Assembly: GCA_900120415.1 (NCBI GenBank)
Contig: FQLW01000005.1
Coordinates: 310,001-374,000 of the forward strand
Direction of reading: 5' to 3'
DNA from: Urmitella timonensis
GTDB lineage: Bacteria; Actinomycetota; Actinomycetes; Actinomycetales; Actinomycetaceae
DNA length: 64,000 nt
The position numbers and the translations under genes were made by a program. Positions 16,775 to 24,531 of this stretch are shown here, one piece after another (within the stretch, counting starts at the first letter, position 1; the number at the start of each line of letters is the position of its first letter). The notes below the pieces were generated by a model, which was given only the letters and a program-made list of their open reading frames with translations, was not told where the DNA came from and did not search any database.

Positions 16775-17101
16775 TTAGATTTTCCAGTCCCGATCCAGAC
16801 GAAGCAGGGTGTTGACTGCGCTCCACACGGCGCGGGCAGCATCGGTTTTGTCTGCCCAAAACCCGGCGGTTGCTCCATCTCTGGATTCGTAGAAATGGGT
16901 GGCGAGCATGATAATGCCTTGCCGGGTTGCCTGCGACATGGGCTCCGTTTGGTAGTAGCCCTCGGGCAGATGTTGGTAAGCGGTGGCATAGGAGGTGGCA
17001 GCCAAAACAAACGAGGCAATCAAAGAATCATCCTCGCTATGGTCGACCAGCAGATTTTGCTTGACTAAGGCCATGAGTTCGTCTGTTTTCATGGCTGCCA
17101 C
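16775..17101 (-). CDS. Head-tail connector (gp6-like)
   Basis: A 108-residue helical protein starting MAAMKTDELMALVKQNLLVDHSEDDSLIASFVLAATSYA, with YQTEPMSQATRQGIIMLATHFYESRDG. This is the pattern of phage gp6-like connectors that bind the portal. It is directly downstream of the capsid gene. Confidence 0.85.
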   Translation of the reverse strand: MAAMKTDELMALVKQNLLVDHSEDDSLIASFVLAATSYATAYQHLPEGYYQTEPMSQATRQGIIMLATHFYESRDGATAGFWADKTDAARAVWSAVNTLLRLDRDWKI

Positions 17102-17121
17102 CTCCTAACTATTTTTATGGT

Positions 17122-18339
17122 TTACCCCGCGGTCTTTTGGGAAAGAACCTTGATCGCCTCAGGCAAGACGAGCTTGCCGTCTAGGCGTTGGGAGGCGAGG
17201 AACCCGATCTGCCCGGTGGTTGCAAATAGCTCGTTTAGGCGTTTGAAGGAGCGGCCTTGCCGGTCAGCAATCCAATAAAAACCGAGGTCACCGAACGCTA
17301 CTGTGCGCGCCCCCGCTTTAAGCTCAGGTGCAAAAACACTGGTGTAGACGGGTCGGCCAAGGATCATGTCCGGGGTTCCAGCAGTTATCGCTGGCTGCCA
17401 CAGGTACTGCCCATTACCATCCTTCAACTTCCGGACGGTTTTGACGGTTGCATCGTTCATCAGCCACACCGCACGCGCCCGGTAGGGGGAGCGCAAACTA
17501 TAGTGCAGATCGATAAGTTCATCAGCGTTAATGTCGGTAGGCTTGGCGCTGGTCACGCCTAAGTCTGCTCCGCCGGTTGGGTTGAAAATGCCGGTGGGTT
17601 TACCTTTACCATCGCCAACCAGGAAGGCTTCTTCTTCAGCAGCTCCAATACGGTGAGCAAACTCGCTCGCTAGGTATTGTTCAACGTTAAACGCTGCATC
17701 ATTGAGCAACTCCTCAGAAATCTTGAGGAACGTACCTAGCTTGAACGCCGACAGGGAGATTTGGGTGAAGGCTTCATCGGATTCGCCATATGGTTTGCCC
17801 TCATCCAGCCAGGTAGCAGTGCCATGGGTAGACACGACAGGGATCTTACGATCCCCGCTAGTGGTCTGAATAACCTTGGCCAGGGTACGCATGATGTTTT
17901 GGTCGGCCAAAGACTGCACTAGGGTGCGTTCGAACTCGTCAGGCACTAGGTATCCGCCCTCAGAATCCACCCCCTCGCTAAGCTTATTCCTTACTTCCAT
18001 GGGGGAGGTGTTAAGCCGCATCGCATCCCAAAACGCCCGCTTGTAGGAAGCTGTAGCACGGGCAGGCTTGACCTTACTGTCTTCGCCCATGGCGCTTCCA
18101 GGAGCGGAAGTGATGGGATTACAGGTCGCCTTGGCAAGAGTGTTTTCTAGGCGTTCGGCTCGCTCACATCGAGCAATCTCGCCGCTAAGTGCCTCAATCT
18201 CAGCCTCCATTTTGGCGTAAGTAGCGTCATCTTCGGCGTTTAGACAGCCAGTCTCGCTATCGCGCCGCTCATCTAGAAACTTCTTAGCCTTATTCCAGGT
18301 TTGAGCACGCCGAGTATACAAATCAGTAACAGTAGTCAT
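17122..18339 (-). CDS. Major capsid protein, HK97 fold
   Basis: A 405-residue capsid precursor. The first about 100 residues are a coiled-coil scaffold (delta) domain (YAKMEAEIEALSGEIARCERAERL), followed by an Ala/Lys-rich stretch where the protease probably cuts. The mature part shows the HK97 pattern: GGYLVPDEFERTLVQSLADQNIMRTLAKV, EEEAFLVGDGKGKPTGIFNP and DMILGRPVYTS. The processing protease is encoded just upstream. Confidence 0.93.
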   Translation of the reverse strand: MTTVTDLYTRRAQTWNKAKKFLDERRDSETGCLNAEDDATYAKMEAEIEALSGEIARCERAERLENTLAKATCNPITSAPGSAMGEDSKVKPARATASYKRAFWDAMRLNTSPMEVRNKLSEGVDSEGGYLVPDEFERTLVQSLADQNIMRTLAKVIQTTSGDRKIPVVSTHGTATWLDEGKPYGESDEAFTQISLSAFKLGTFLKISEELLNDAAFNVEQYLASEFAHRIGAAEEEAFLVGDGKGKPTGIFNPTGGADLGVTSAKPTDINADELIDLHYSLRSPYRARAVWLMNDATVKTVRKLKDGNGQYLWQPAITAGTPDMILGRPVYTSVFAPELKAGARTVAFGDLGFYWIADRQGRSFKRLNELFATTGQIGFLASQRLDGKLVLPEAIKVLSQKTAG

Positions 18340-18361
18340 AATGGAATATTTCCTCTCTTAG

Positions 18362-19252
18362 TTAATGGGGTTGGTTGGTTAAATGGGCGTATAAATCAAC
18401 AACCCGCCGACCACGAGGGATAGCGGGCTGCAAAGGCGAACAAGTATTTGAATACGGCGGCGGACCAGGCGGAGCACCATCTTCTCGGTGACGGGCTAAC
18501 TGTGCGACGAAGCGCTGCTCGGTTACCCTTCTGGAAAACATCACACCACCTTTGTCCTTGGGCGGGAATGGCGGCTTCTTACGGGAAGGGTCTTGCTCGT
18601 TATCTTCATCGTCGTCGGGATCATCAAACTCGTCCAGCTCTTCTTCGTCCGGTTCCTCCTCCGGATCGTCTTCATCTGGAGCGGGTGCTCGTTTCCCAGT
18701 TAGCAGCTCATCGGCAAACCCCAAGTCGATGGCAGCTCGCGCGTCCATCCACGTCTCCGCATCCATCAACTTCGACAACTTCGCCCGCGACAGTCCAGTC
18801 TTCAGCTGGTAAGCGTTGATGATGGTGTCTTTGACGGACTCGAGCATGTCGAGGGCACGGGATAGCTCGGTCTTGTCGCCCATCGCCAGCGTTGCGGGGT
18901 TGTGGATCATCAACATGGATACGGGGCTCATCGCGACTTTGGAGGCCGCCATGGCGATCACGCTCGCTGCGGATGCGGCAATACCGTCGATATTCACTCG
19001 GACTTCGCCTGGGTAGTCTAGCAGCATGTTGTAGATCCTGGCTGCAGCCACAACGTCACCACCGGGCGAATTTAACCATATGGTGACCGGTCCTGATCCG
19101 GCATTTAGCTCGGATGCGAAAACTGCTGGGGTGATGTCGTCGTCGAGCCATGATTCTTCGGCGATAGCCCCGTTGATACGCAAAACCCGGACGTCTGCCT
19201 GATCGTCCGAGTTGGTTGTTTCTGGGGGTAGCCAGTTCCAAAAACGCTTCAC
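18362..19252 (-). CDS. ClpP-like prohead protease
   Basis: A 296-residue S14-type serine protease that matures the prohead. The core GPVTIWLNSPGGDVVAAARI, IAASAASVIAMAASKVAMSP (nucleophile Ser) and SMLMIHNPATLAMG (catalytic His) are present. The C-terminal third is low-complexity and acidic (EDDPEEEPDEEELDEFDDPDD), then a basic Pro-rich tail, perhaps for holding the capsid scaffold. It overlaps the portal gene by ATGA. Confidence 0.9.
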   Translation of the reverse strand: MKRFWNWLPPETTNSDDQADVRVLRINGAIAEESWLDDDITPAVFASELNAGSGPVTIWLNSPGGDVVAAARIYNMLLDYPGEVRVNIDGIAASAASVIAMAASKVAMSPVSMLMIHNPATLAMGDKTELSRALDMLESVKDTIINAYQLKTGLSRAKLSKLMDAETWMDARAAIDLGFADELLTGKRAPAPDEDDPEEEPDEEELDEFDDPDDDEDNEQDPSRKKPPFPPKDKGGVMFSRRVTEQRFVAQLARHREDGAPPGPPPYSNTCSPLQPAIPRGRRVVDLYAHLTNQPH

Positions 19253-20568
19253 AATTTCCTCCTCAAAGACTGTCCGGCAGACGAAGGTGCTTGTGCCGGG
19301 TCATTGCTTTCTTCATTTGCTTCATCGCTGCCTTGCTTTTGAGCGGCGTAGGCACCTGCCATGGGCAACGGGAGCATGTTGCCGTTGACCAGGTAAAGAT
19401 CGCCGCCGTCTGCCTGGTCGATGCGGTCCAGGTTTTCTAACTCTCGGATATCGTTGGCGCTCATCCACCCGTTTTGGCGGGCCACCGCATAGCCTTCCAT
19501 GCGTGACTGGTAGTCCCCGCGCAGCAGCCCTTCAACGTTGAACTTCACAAACAACTGCTGCTTTTCACGCGGGTTCAAGAGAGTTTTCGTGATGGCTTGT
19601 TCCCAGCGGATTACCCACGGGTCAAGGGTGTATTTCACGAACTCTAAAGACTGCTGTTCAATATTGGAAAACGAGGATTTTTCCAGATCGCCAATCATGT
19701 GTGGCGGAATACGGAAAATCCGGGCGATCTCATTGAGCTGAAACTTTCTCGTTTCAAGAAACTGCGCCTGCTCTGGGCTTACCGATATCGGCGTATATTT
19801 CATTCCCTCTTCAAGCACCGCAACTTTGTTGCCGTTACCAGGCCCACCGAAGGTTTGTTGCCAGGATTCACGTACCCGAGAAGGATCCTTGATCGTGCCT
19901 GGATGCTCTAACACCCCGCCAGGAGCCGCACCATTAGCAAAAAACGACGCCCCGTAATCTTCGGTAGCCTGGGCGAGCCCGATAGCGTTTTTTGCCATCG
20001 CGATCGGCGAATAACCAACCAACCCATCAAAACCAAGACCTGGAACATGAAGCACATCATTAGGGGTAAGACGGATCGTCTTGTACTCTCCTGCGGGTTC
20101 GTCCCAGCTGGTTTGGTACTCGTAATACAAAGCCTTACTGTCCAGATCCCTGCCTACGCTCATCCGATTCGGTTGCAAAGGATACAGTCCGATCACTTCG
20201 CCGAGCCCGTTACGCACTACCTGAGCAAACGCATTACCCCACAACAACAGGTGCGTCATGAGCGTTTCTCTAAATACGAAGCTCGTCATCTCGGGGTTAG
20301 GTTCATCATGCAACAGCCGGTATAAGGGGTGGTCGAGGGCTTTTTCCTTGCCGCCACCGTCCTTGTAACGATAGACGTGCAGTGGTAGCCCGGCTATCGC
20401 CTCAGCCAAGATCCGTACACAGCCATAGACGGCAGTCATCTGCATCGCGCTACGCTCAGTCACCGGACGGCCAGAGGAAGTGGGGCCGAACAGGAACGAA
20501 TACGACGAGCAAATCGTATGGTTCTCGGTTTGGCGGGGTTTGGGGCGTAGCCAGTTCAGGAATCCCAT
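19249..20568 (-). CDS. Portal protein, HK97 family
   Basis: A 439-residue portal that forms the DNA entry ring of the capsid. It shows family features: MQMTAVYGCVRILAEAIAGLPLHVY, ANPEMTS-like EPNPEMTSFVFRETLMTHLLLWGNAFAQ, GLDGLVGYSPI-like FDGLVGYSPIAMAKNAIGLA, and FRIPPHMIGDLEKSSFSNIEQQSLEFV. It is followed by protease and capsid. Upstream lies the plus-strand DUF1643 remnant, then the large terminase. Confidence 0.92.
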   Translation of the reverse strand: MGFLNWLRPKPRQTENHTICSSYSFLFGPTSSGRPVTERSAMQMTAVYGCVRILAEAIAGLPLHVYRYKDGGGKEKALDHPLYRLLHDEPNPEMTSFVFRETLMTHLLLWGNAFAQVVRNGLGEVIGLYPLQPNRMSVGRDLDSKALYYEYQTSWDEPAGEYKTIRLTPNDVLHVPGLGFDGLVGYSPIAMAKNAIGLAQATEDYGASFFANGAAPGGVLEHPGTIKDPSRVRESWQQTFGGPGNGNKVAVLEEGMKYTPISVSPEQAQFLETRKFQLNEIARIFRIPPHMIGDLEKSSFSNIEQQSLEFVKYTLDPWVIRWEQAITKTLLNPREKQQLFVKFNVEGLLRGDYQSRMEGYAVARQNGWMSANDIRELENLDRIDQADGGDLYLVNGNMLPLPMAGAYAAQKQGSDEANEESNDPAQAPSSAGQSLRRKL

Positions 20569-20600
20569 GTGTCCTTCTACTTTCGATTTAGAATGTTGGG

Positions 20601-21212
20601 GTGGATAAGGGGTTTCGGCAGGCGTGGCAGAGTGGCGAGTTGGTATTTCCTGCGGTTCCTTCGCAAATTGGCCAACGGTGGTTTCTACGTACGCCGGTGA
20701 ATCCAGCGAATAGTCGAGACCTTGTGTTTATTGGGATTAACCCATCGAGTGCGACGCGATTTGCTGCTCAGAAACTGGGTGGTGATCCAACGACCTAAAT
20801 GGTTCTAAAATCTTTCCACGTCGGCGAAGATGGATCTCCGCTCGGCTGGCGTTCAATGACGATCCTGAACCTGCTCCCTTTGATTGGGCAGCCTCGTGAT
20901 CTGCCTTATTGGGATAGCGATTCTGGCCGCCAGAAGATTCTGGATTCCATCGACATTACCCGTCAGATACTGAGAGTGATTCTCCCGAAATGCCACTGCG
21001 TTCATCTGATGTGGGGTACCCCCAATGACAAGAATTTCCCGTGGAAAAGCACAGTGCTCAAACAACTAATACCCGAGATCGACTCGCTTATTCCTGCCGA
21101 TCACCAGGTTCAGGCGTACCTATCCAAGAGCGGACATCCACTGCATCCAGGGTTTGCCCATTGGCAAGGCGAACAGCTCCGCGAAGCATGCCACCTGCTA
21201 CAACACCAGTAA
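20601..21212 (+). pseudogene. DUF1643 protein gene interrupted by an in-frame TAA
   Basis: From the GTG at 20601 the frame reads through DLVFIGINPSSATRFAAQKLGGDPTT, hits TAA at 20796-20798, and continues in the same frame from ATG at 20799 with MVLKSFHVGEDGSPLGW and NLLPLIGQPRDLPYWD to 21212. The two halves together (about 203 residues) make one DUF1643 domain, whose conserved core has the NPSSA box, a DPT box and an N-L-x-P box; the stop falls right after the DPT box. DUF1643 function is unknown. It is plus-strand cargo between portal and terminase, and its 3' end overlaps the terminase 3' end by 15 bp. The stop may be a recent mutation, a sequencing error, or could be bypassed by restart at the ATG. 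Confidence 0.75.
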
Positions 21213-22802
21213 CCCGCGCTGATCGTAGACCGATCCTGTTGATGTTCCTGTGCCGCAGCGGATGGCCCGGTCGAGGGCCATGATGGTGGCGACGACTCCA
21301 TCGATCTTCTCCGTAGACTTCTGCTTATCCGGCTTAATGTTGCCTGCCGGGTCGGTGCGCACGTGAATGTTATCAACCATCCAGGCCAGCACCGGGTGCC
21401 CGCCATGAGCCAGCTTGCCCTCCAACGCCAGCTTCATCAGTTCCTTGGATGGCGGGGACATGTCTTTGAAGCCTTGCCCAAACGGCACCACCGTGAAACC
21501 AGCATCCTCAAGGTTTTGGCTCATTTGGACCGCACCCCACCGGTCGAAAGCAATCTCGCGAATATTGAATTGTTCACCTAGGTTTTGGATGAAGGCTTCG
21601 ATGTGGCCGTAGTGGACCACGTTGCCCTCAGTCGTGAGTAGGTGGCCTTGCTGATGCCATAGGTCGTAGGGGACGTGATCGCGGGCGACCCTCAGTTTCA
21701 GGTTGTCTTCGGGAATCCAAAACCACGGCGCAACCGTGTATTTGTCATCGTCATCCGTGGGTGGGAAGACGAGCACGAAAGCAGTGATATCGGTGGTGGA
21801 TGCTAGGTCGAGCCCGCCGTAACAAACACGGCCTTCTAACTCATCTAAGTGGACTGGACCATCGTTCTTGTTCCAGGTATTCATAGGCATCCACCGCACA
21901 GACTGTTTGACCCACTGGTTCAAACGCAACTGTCTGAAGGTGTTTTCTTCAGCCGGATTCTGTCTAGCACTATTACAAGCGTCCCTAACTTTCTGGATTG
22001 GCACCGTCACGTCCAAGGATGGGTTGGCTTTATGCCACACGGCTTCATCGGTCCAATCATCATCTTGCCCTGCCCCATATATGACTGGATAAAAGGTGGG
22101 GTCGTGCTTTTTGCCATCTAGGATGTCTTGGGCTTTTTGGTGTTGCTCATAACAAATGCTATGCGTATCGGTACCCGCTGTCGTGATCAAGAAGTACAGC
22201 GGCTGGGTGCGCGCATCCCCACTGCCTTTGGTCATCACGTCGAAGAGCGCCCGGTTGGGTTGGGTGTGTAGCTCATCGAATACCACTCCAGAAATATTGA
22301 ATCCGTGTTTGGAATAAGCCTCGGCCGATAGTACCTGGTAGAAGGAATTGGTGGGGGAGTAGATGATACGTTTTTGGCTTCTAAGGATCTTTACCCGCTT
22401 GGCTAGTGGGGGACACATTCTCACCATGTCGGCTGCCACTTCGAACACGATGGATGCTTGTTGCCGATCGGCAGCACACCCATAAACTTCAGCGCGTTCC
22501 TCGCCATCGCCGCAACACAGTAAGAGTGCGACGGCGGCGGCAAGTTCACTCTTGCCCTGTTTCTTCGGGATCTCCACGTAAGCCGTAGTGAATTGGCGAA
22601 ACCCGTCAGGTTTGACCACCCCGAAAAGGTCGCGAATGATTTGTTCTTGCCAATCAATCAACTTAAAAGGTTTTCCTGCCCACCGGCCTTTCGTATGCTT
22701 TAAAGCTTCGATAAACGCGACCGCAAAATCAGCTCGGCGCTTGTCATAGCGCGAGCTTTCAGCCATGAACCGTGTCGGGTGATAATCAGCTAGCTCACGC
22801 AT
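21198..22802 (-). CDS. Terminase large subunit
   Basis: A 534-residue packaging motor and nuclease of the HK97 type. The ATPase part has AYVEIPKKQGKSELAAAVA (Walker A-like, residues 81-86) and SGVVFDELHTQPN (Walker B, 173-177). The nuclease part has YGGLDLASTTDITAFVLVFP and RWGAVQMSQNLEDAGF. It pumps DNA into the procapsid and cuts concatemers. It is unusual in being separated from the small subunit by nearly 9 kb that holds methylation genes and small ORFs. Confidence 0.93.
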   Translation of the reverse strand: MRELADYHPTRFMAESSRYDKRRADFAVAFIEALKHTKGRWAGKPFKLIDWQEQIIRDLFGVVKPDGFRQFTTAYVEIPKKQGKSELAAAVALLLCCGDGEERAEVYGCAADRQQASIVFEVAADMVRMCPPLAKRVKILRSQKRIIYSPTNSFYQVLSAEAYSKHGFNISGVVFDELHTQPNRALFDVMTKGSGDARTQPLYFLITTAGTDTHSICYEQHQKAQDILDGKKHDPTFYPVIYGAGQDDDWTDEAVWHKANPSLDVTVPIQKVRDACNSARQNPAEENTFRQLRLNQWVKQSVRWMPMNTWNKNDGPVHLDELEGRVCYGGLDLASTTDITAFVLVFPPTDDDDKYTVAPWFWIPEDNLKLRVARDHVPYDLWHQQGHLLTTEGNVVHYGHIEAFIQNLGEQFNIREIAFDRWGAVQMSQNLEDAGFTVVPFGQGFKDMSPPSKELMKLALEGKLAHGGHPVLAWMVDNIHVRTDPAGNIKPDKQKSTEKIDGVVATIMALDRAIRCGTGTSTGSVYDQRGLLVL

Positions 22803-22877
22803 ACGAATCAGTTACCTTCTATTGGTTAAAAAATCAGTTGCTACCAGCGATAACAGGCGCCCTCAAGCCTTGTGGGG

Positions 22878-23171
22878 CTAGGCTTCGGGCAGATTAGCTA
22901 ACGCCCAGGCGATCGCATGTCCGGCGTCAGCGAAAAGGTGGTCTGACTCAGCGATGAGTTCGAGTTCACATTCTCCGCGGCCTTTCGAGTTAGGTCCGAA
23001 CCCGCTGACGGGTTCTTCCATCAACCGGTAGATTTGGGCGTTGTTGCCAAATCCTTCAGTCTTGGTCCAGGTAGCAAAACTTGCTAGCGTGTAGTTCCCG
23101 TAGGCAAGAACCGTCCCGTAGGAATCAACGCTCATCTGGAGGGTTTCGCTGGTGACCTTTGTGCTGTTCAT
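22878..23171 (-). CDS. Hypothetical prophage protein (97 aa)
   Basis: A 97-residue soluble protein (MNSTKVTSETLQMSVDSYGT) ending FADAGHAIAWALANLPEA. I do not recognise a domain. It is preceded by GAAAGGCACCAGCC and by a full copy of the repeated 38-bp module with an extra TACCG-AAA-CGGTA dyad, and thus seems to have its own regulated promoter. Likely an early or accessory phage protein. Confidence 0.65.
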   Translation of the reverse strand: MNSTKVTSETLQMSVDSYGTVLAYGNYTLASFATWTKTEGFGNNAQIYRLMEEPVSGFGPNSKGRGECELELIAESDHLFADAGHAIAWALANLPEA

Positions 23172-23192
23172 GGCTGGTGCCTTTCTGTTGTG

Positions 23193-23243
23193 TACCGTTT
23201 CGGTATGTATATACAGCCATAGACCCGCCTATTTATCCAGTCA
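23193..23243 (-). promoter_or_regulatory. Repeated 38-bp regulatory module, copy 2, with dyad
   Basis: On the minus strand TGACTGGATAA, then CTATGGC, then the perfect palindrome TGTATATACA (23206-23215), directly followed by the dyad TACCG-AAA-CGGTA (23193-23205). It lies 22 bp before the ATG at 23171. ATGACT plus 17 bp plus TATGGC could be a weak promoter with TGTATATACA as operator near the start point. Confidence 0.55.
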
Positions 23244-23269
23244 TTTTCCGCCTATTTTCAAGAAAACTT

Positions 23270-23285
23270 AGAGATGTACATCTCT
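23270..23285. promoter_or_regulatory. Perfect 16-bp palindrome AGAGATGTACATCTCT
   Basis: A perfect dyad in the intergenic space between the terminator of the 111-aa gene and module copy 2. It is about 27 bp upstream of the TGACTGG box. This is a plausible dimeric regulator site. Confidence 0.4.
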
Positions 23286-23305
23286 AGGTCATAACGCTTC
23301 ACGAT

Positions 23306-23338
23306 AAAGGCAACCCCACGCCAGGTGGGGTTGCCTTT
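23306..23338. terminator. Strong intrinsic terminator hairpin
   Basis: AAAGGCAACCCCAC and its perfect complement form a 14-bp stem with loop GCCAG. It lies ten bases after the stop of the 111-aa gene on the minus strand. A T-rich run follows on the plus side (TTTGTGTTTAGTTTT) and TTTATCG on the minus side, so it may work both ways. Confidence 0.75.
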
Positions 23339-23348
23339 GTGTTTAGTT

Positions 23349-23684
23349 TTAACGGGTCAGGTGGTAGTTGACAACGTTTCCTGGCGTAGCATGCTCAAGT
23401 TCACGCACCATCGCTGCTGCCCGTCCGTATCCCTCGGTGACTTGTTCGATGTTGTCTAGGTTCAACGCTCCGTAGGAGGTGGTTTGCACCCGCCATTGAT
23501 CGGTTTCAAAGTCTCGGTCAAGCTCCGGGGTGTAGGGGAACAGCGGGGAAGGAACAATAGAAATCGCGACCCGGTCAGGTTCAATCTCAATGCTGGTGAT
23601 GGTGTATCCCAACCGGTTAGCACGTCCGATAAGGCGTTCGGTGTTTTCTTCCTCGACGCTGTATTCAGGTTCTTTGGTGTTCAT
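23349..23684 (-). CDS. Hypothetical prophage protein (111 aa)
   Basis: A 111-residue acidic protein (MNTKEPEYSVEEENTERLIG) with RANRLGYTITSIEIEPDRVAI and YGRAAAMVRELEHATPG. No family is recognised. The leader carries module copy 3. A possible 17-codon leader ORF starting MAVYTYRNGTQ ends with TGA overlapping this ATG. A terminator follows the gene, so it is a single-gene transcription unit. Confidence 0.65.
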   Translation of the reverse strand: MNTKEPEYSVEEENTERLIGRANRLGYTITSIEIEPDRVAISIVPSPLFPYTPELDRDFETDQWRVQTTSYGALNLDNIEQVTEGYGRAAAMVRELEHATPGNVVNYHLTR

Positions 23685-23706
23685 GGCTGTTTCCTTATGT
23701 GTTGTG

Positions 23707-23757
23707 TACCGTTTCGGTATGTATATACAGCCATAGACTTCGCTACTTATCCAGTCA
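23707..23757 (-). promoter_or_regulatory. Repeated 38-bp regulatory module, copy 3, with dyad
   Basis: Same arrangement as copy 2: TGACTGGATAA, TATGGC, TGTATATACA (23720-23729) and the dyad TACCG-AAA-CGGTA (23707-23719). It is 22 bp before the ATG at 23684, the same distance as in copy 2. Confidence 0.55.
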
Positions 23758-23790
23758 TTTTGCCGCCTATTTTGCCTAATAAATAGTGGT

Positions 23791-24240
23791 TTACATCTCT
23801 TGGTTAGTGTTTATTAGTGGCGGGGTTTTCCATGCAGAATCACCGCTTAATGGTGCAAGTAAAATCTTGCGTACTTCCTTATGTTCTTTACCAGAAAGTC
23901 CGATGCGGTAAAGCAGGGAGCGCAGTTCATACTTCTCATTACTTACCTGTCTTGTACTGCGGGTTACGATGCGGTGGATCCGTTTGGCGTACGCGATCAG
24001 CTTCGTTAAGAACTCGGTGTAGGCTGTGATCTTCTCGAACTCGGGCAGCTCATCCCACCACGGGAAACTCAGCCCCTCACTAGTGGTGGTGATGCTAAGC
24101 TGGCTCGCGCCGAGCGCTTTAGTAATCAAGTCTTTCTTGGCTGCAATAAGTTCATGCAGCCTTGCCAGCTCAGTCTCATCAAGCGTGGCGGGCAGGGTGA
24201 CTACGAGCCCGTAGTTTTCAGCCTTTTTGGTGTTCACCAT
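23791..24240 (-). CDS. Hypothetical prophage protein (149 aa)
   Basis: A 149-residue, helix-rich protein with KAENYGLVVTLPATLDETELARLHELIAAKKDLITKALG and LPEFEKITAYTEFLTKLIAYAKRIHRI. Similar unnamed proteins (a virion or antirestriction role cannot be told) occur in related phages next to methyltransferases. It overlaps the upstream 73-aa gene by seven bases. No catalytic motif is seen. Confidence 0.65.
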   Translation of the reverse strand: MVNTKKAENYGLVVTLPATLDETELARLHELIAAKKDLITKALGASQLSITTTSEGLSFPWWDELPEFEKITAYTEFLTKLIAYAKRIHRIVTRSTRQVSNEKYELRSLLYRIGLSGKEHKEVRKILLAPLSGDSAWKTPPLINTNQEM

Positions 24241-24455
24241 TGCTCATCCTCCTCACCATCAAACTCGATGCTTTGAACGTCCAGCCAAGCACTGATGAGG
24301 CGCACGAAGTCGTGCGGGAAGTTGGAGACAATCATTTCTACGTGCTCGTAGCCGTGGTCTTCAGCTGCATCCCACACCGCACCAATATCGGTCAGGTCCA
24401 CTCCGAGGCTTTCGATTTCTTCTAGATCGGCGTATAGCTGTCCCATCATCACCAA
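24234..24455 (-). CDS. Hypothetical prophage protein (73 aa)
   Basis: A 73-residue acidic protein (MVMMGQLYADLEEIESLGVDL ... DGEEDEQW). Its charge is strongly negative, which is common among phage proteins that mimic DNA or bind basic partners, but nothing more specific can be said. It is preceded by copy 4 of the repeated module and overlaps the next gene. Confidence 0.6.
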   Translation of the reverse strand: MVMMGQLYADLEEIESLGVDLTDIGAVWDAAEDHGYEHVEMIVSNFPHDFVRLISAWLDVQSIEFDGEEDEQW

Positions 24456-24485
24456 ACCCTCTCTTTCTTGTGTTTTGTTTGGTCA

Positions 24486-24523
24486 TGTACATACAGCCAT
24501 AGGAACGCGTACTTATCCAGTCA
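24486..24523 (-). promoter_or_regulatory. Repeated 38-bp regulatory module, copy 4
   Basis: TGACTGGATAA, then TATGGC and TGTATGTACA at the same spacing as the other copies. The TACCG dyad is missing here. It lies between the C5 methyltransferase end and the 73-aa gene. Confidence 0.5.
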
Positions 24524-24531
24524 TTTTCGCC

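Noticed and set aside
23681-23734. A 17-codon leader frame (MAVYTYRNGTQ...) ending on the start of the 111-aa gene, with a similar start in the leader at 23220
   Set aside because: There is no ribosome site. The second leader runs out of phase into its gene, and the third stops after five codons. The conservation is better explained as a DNA regulatory element.
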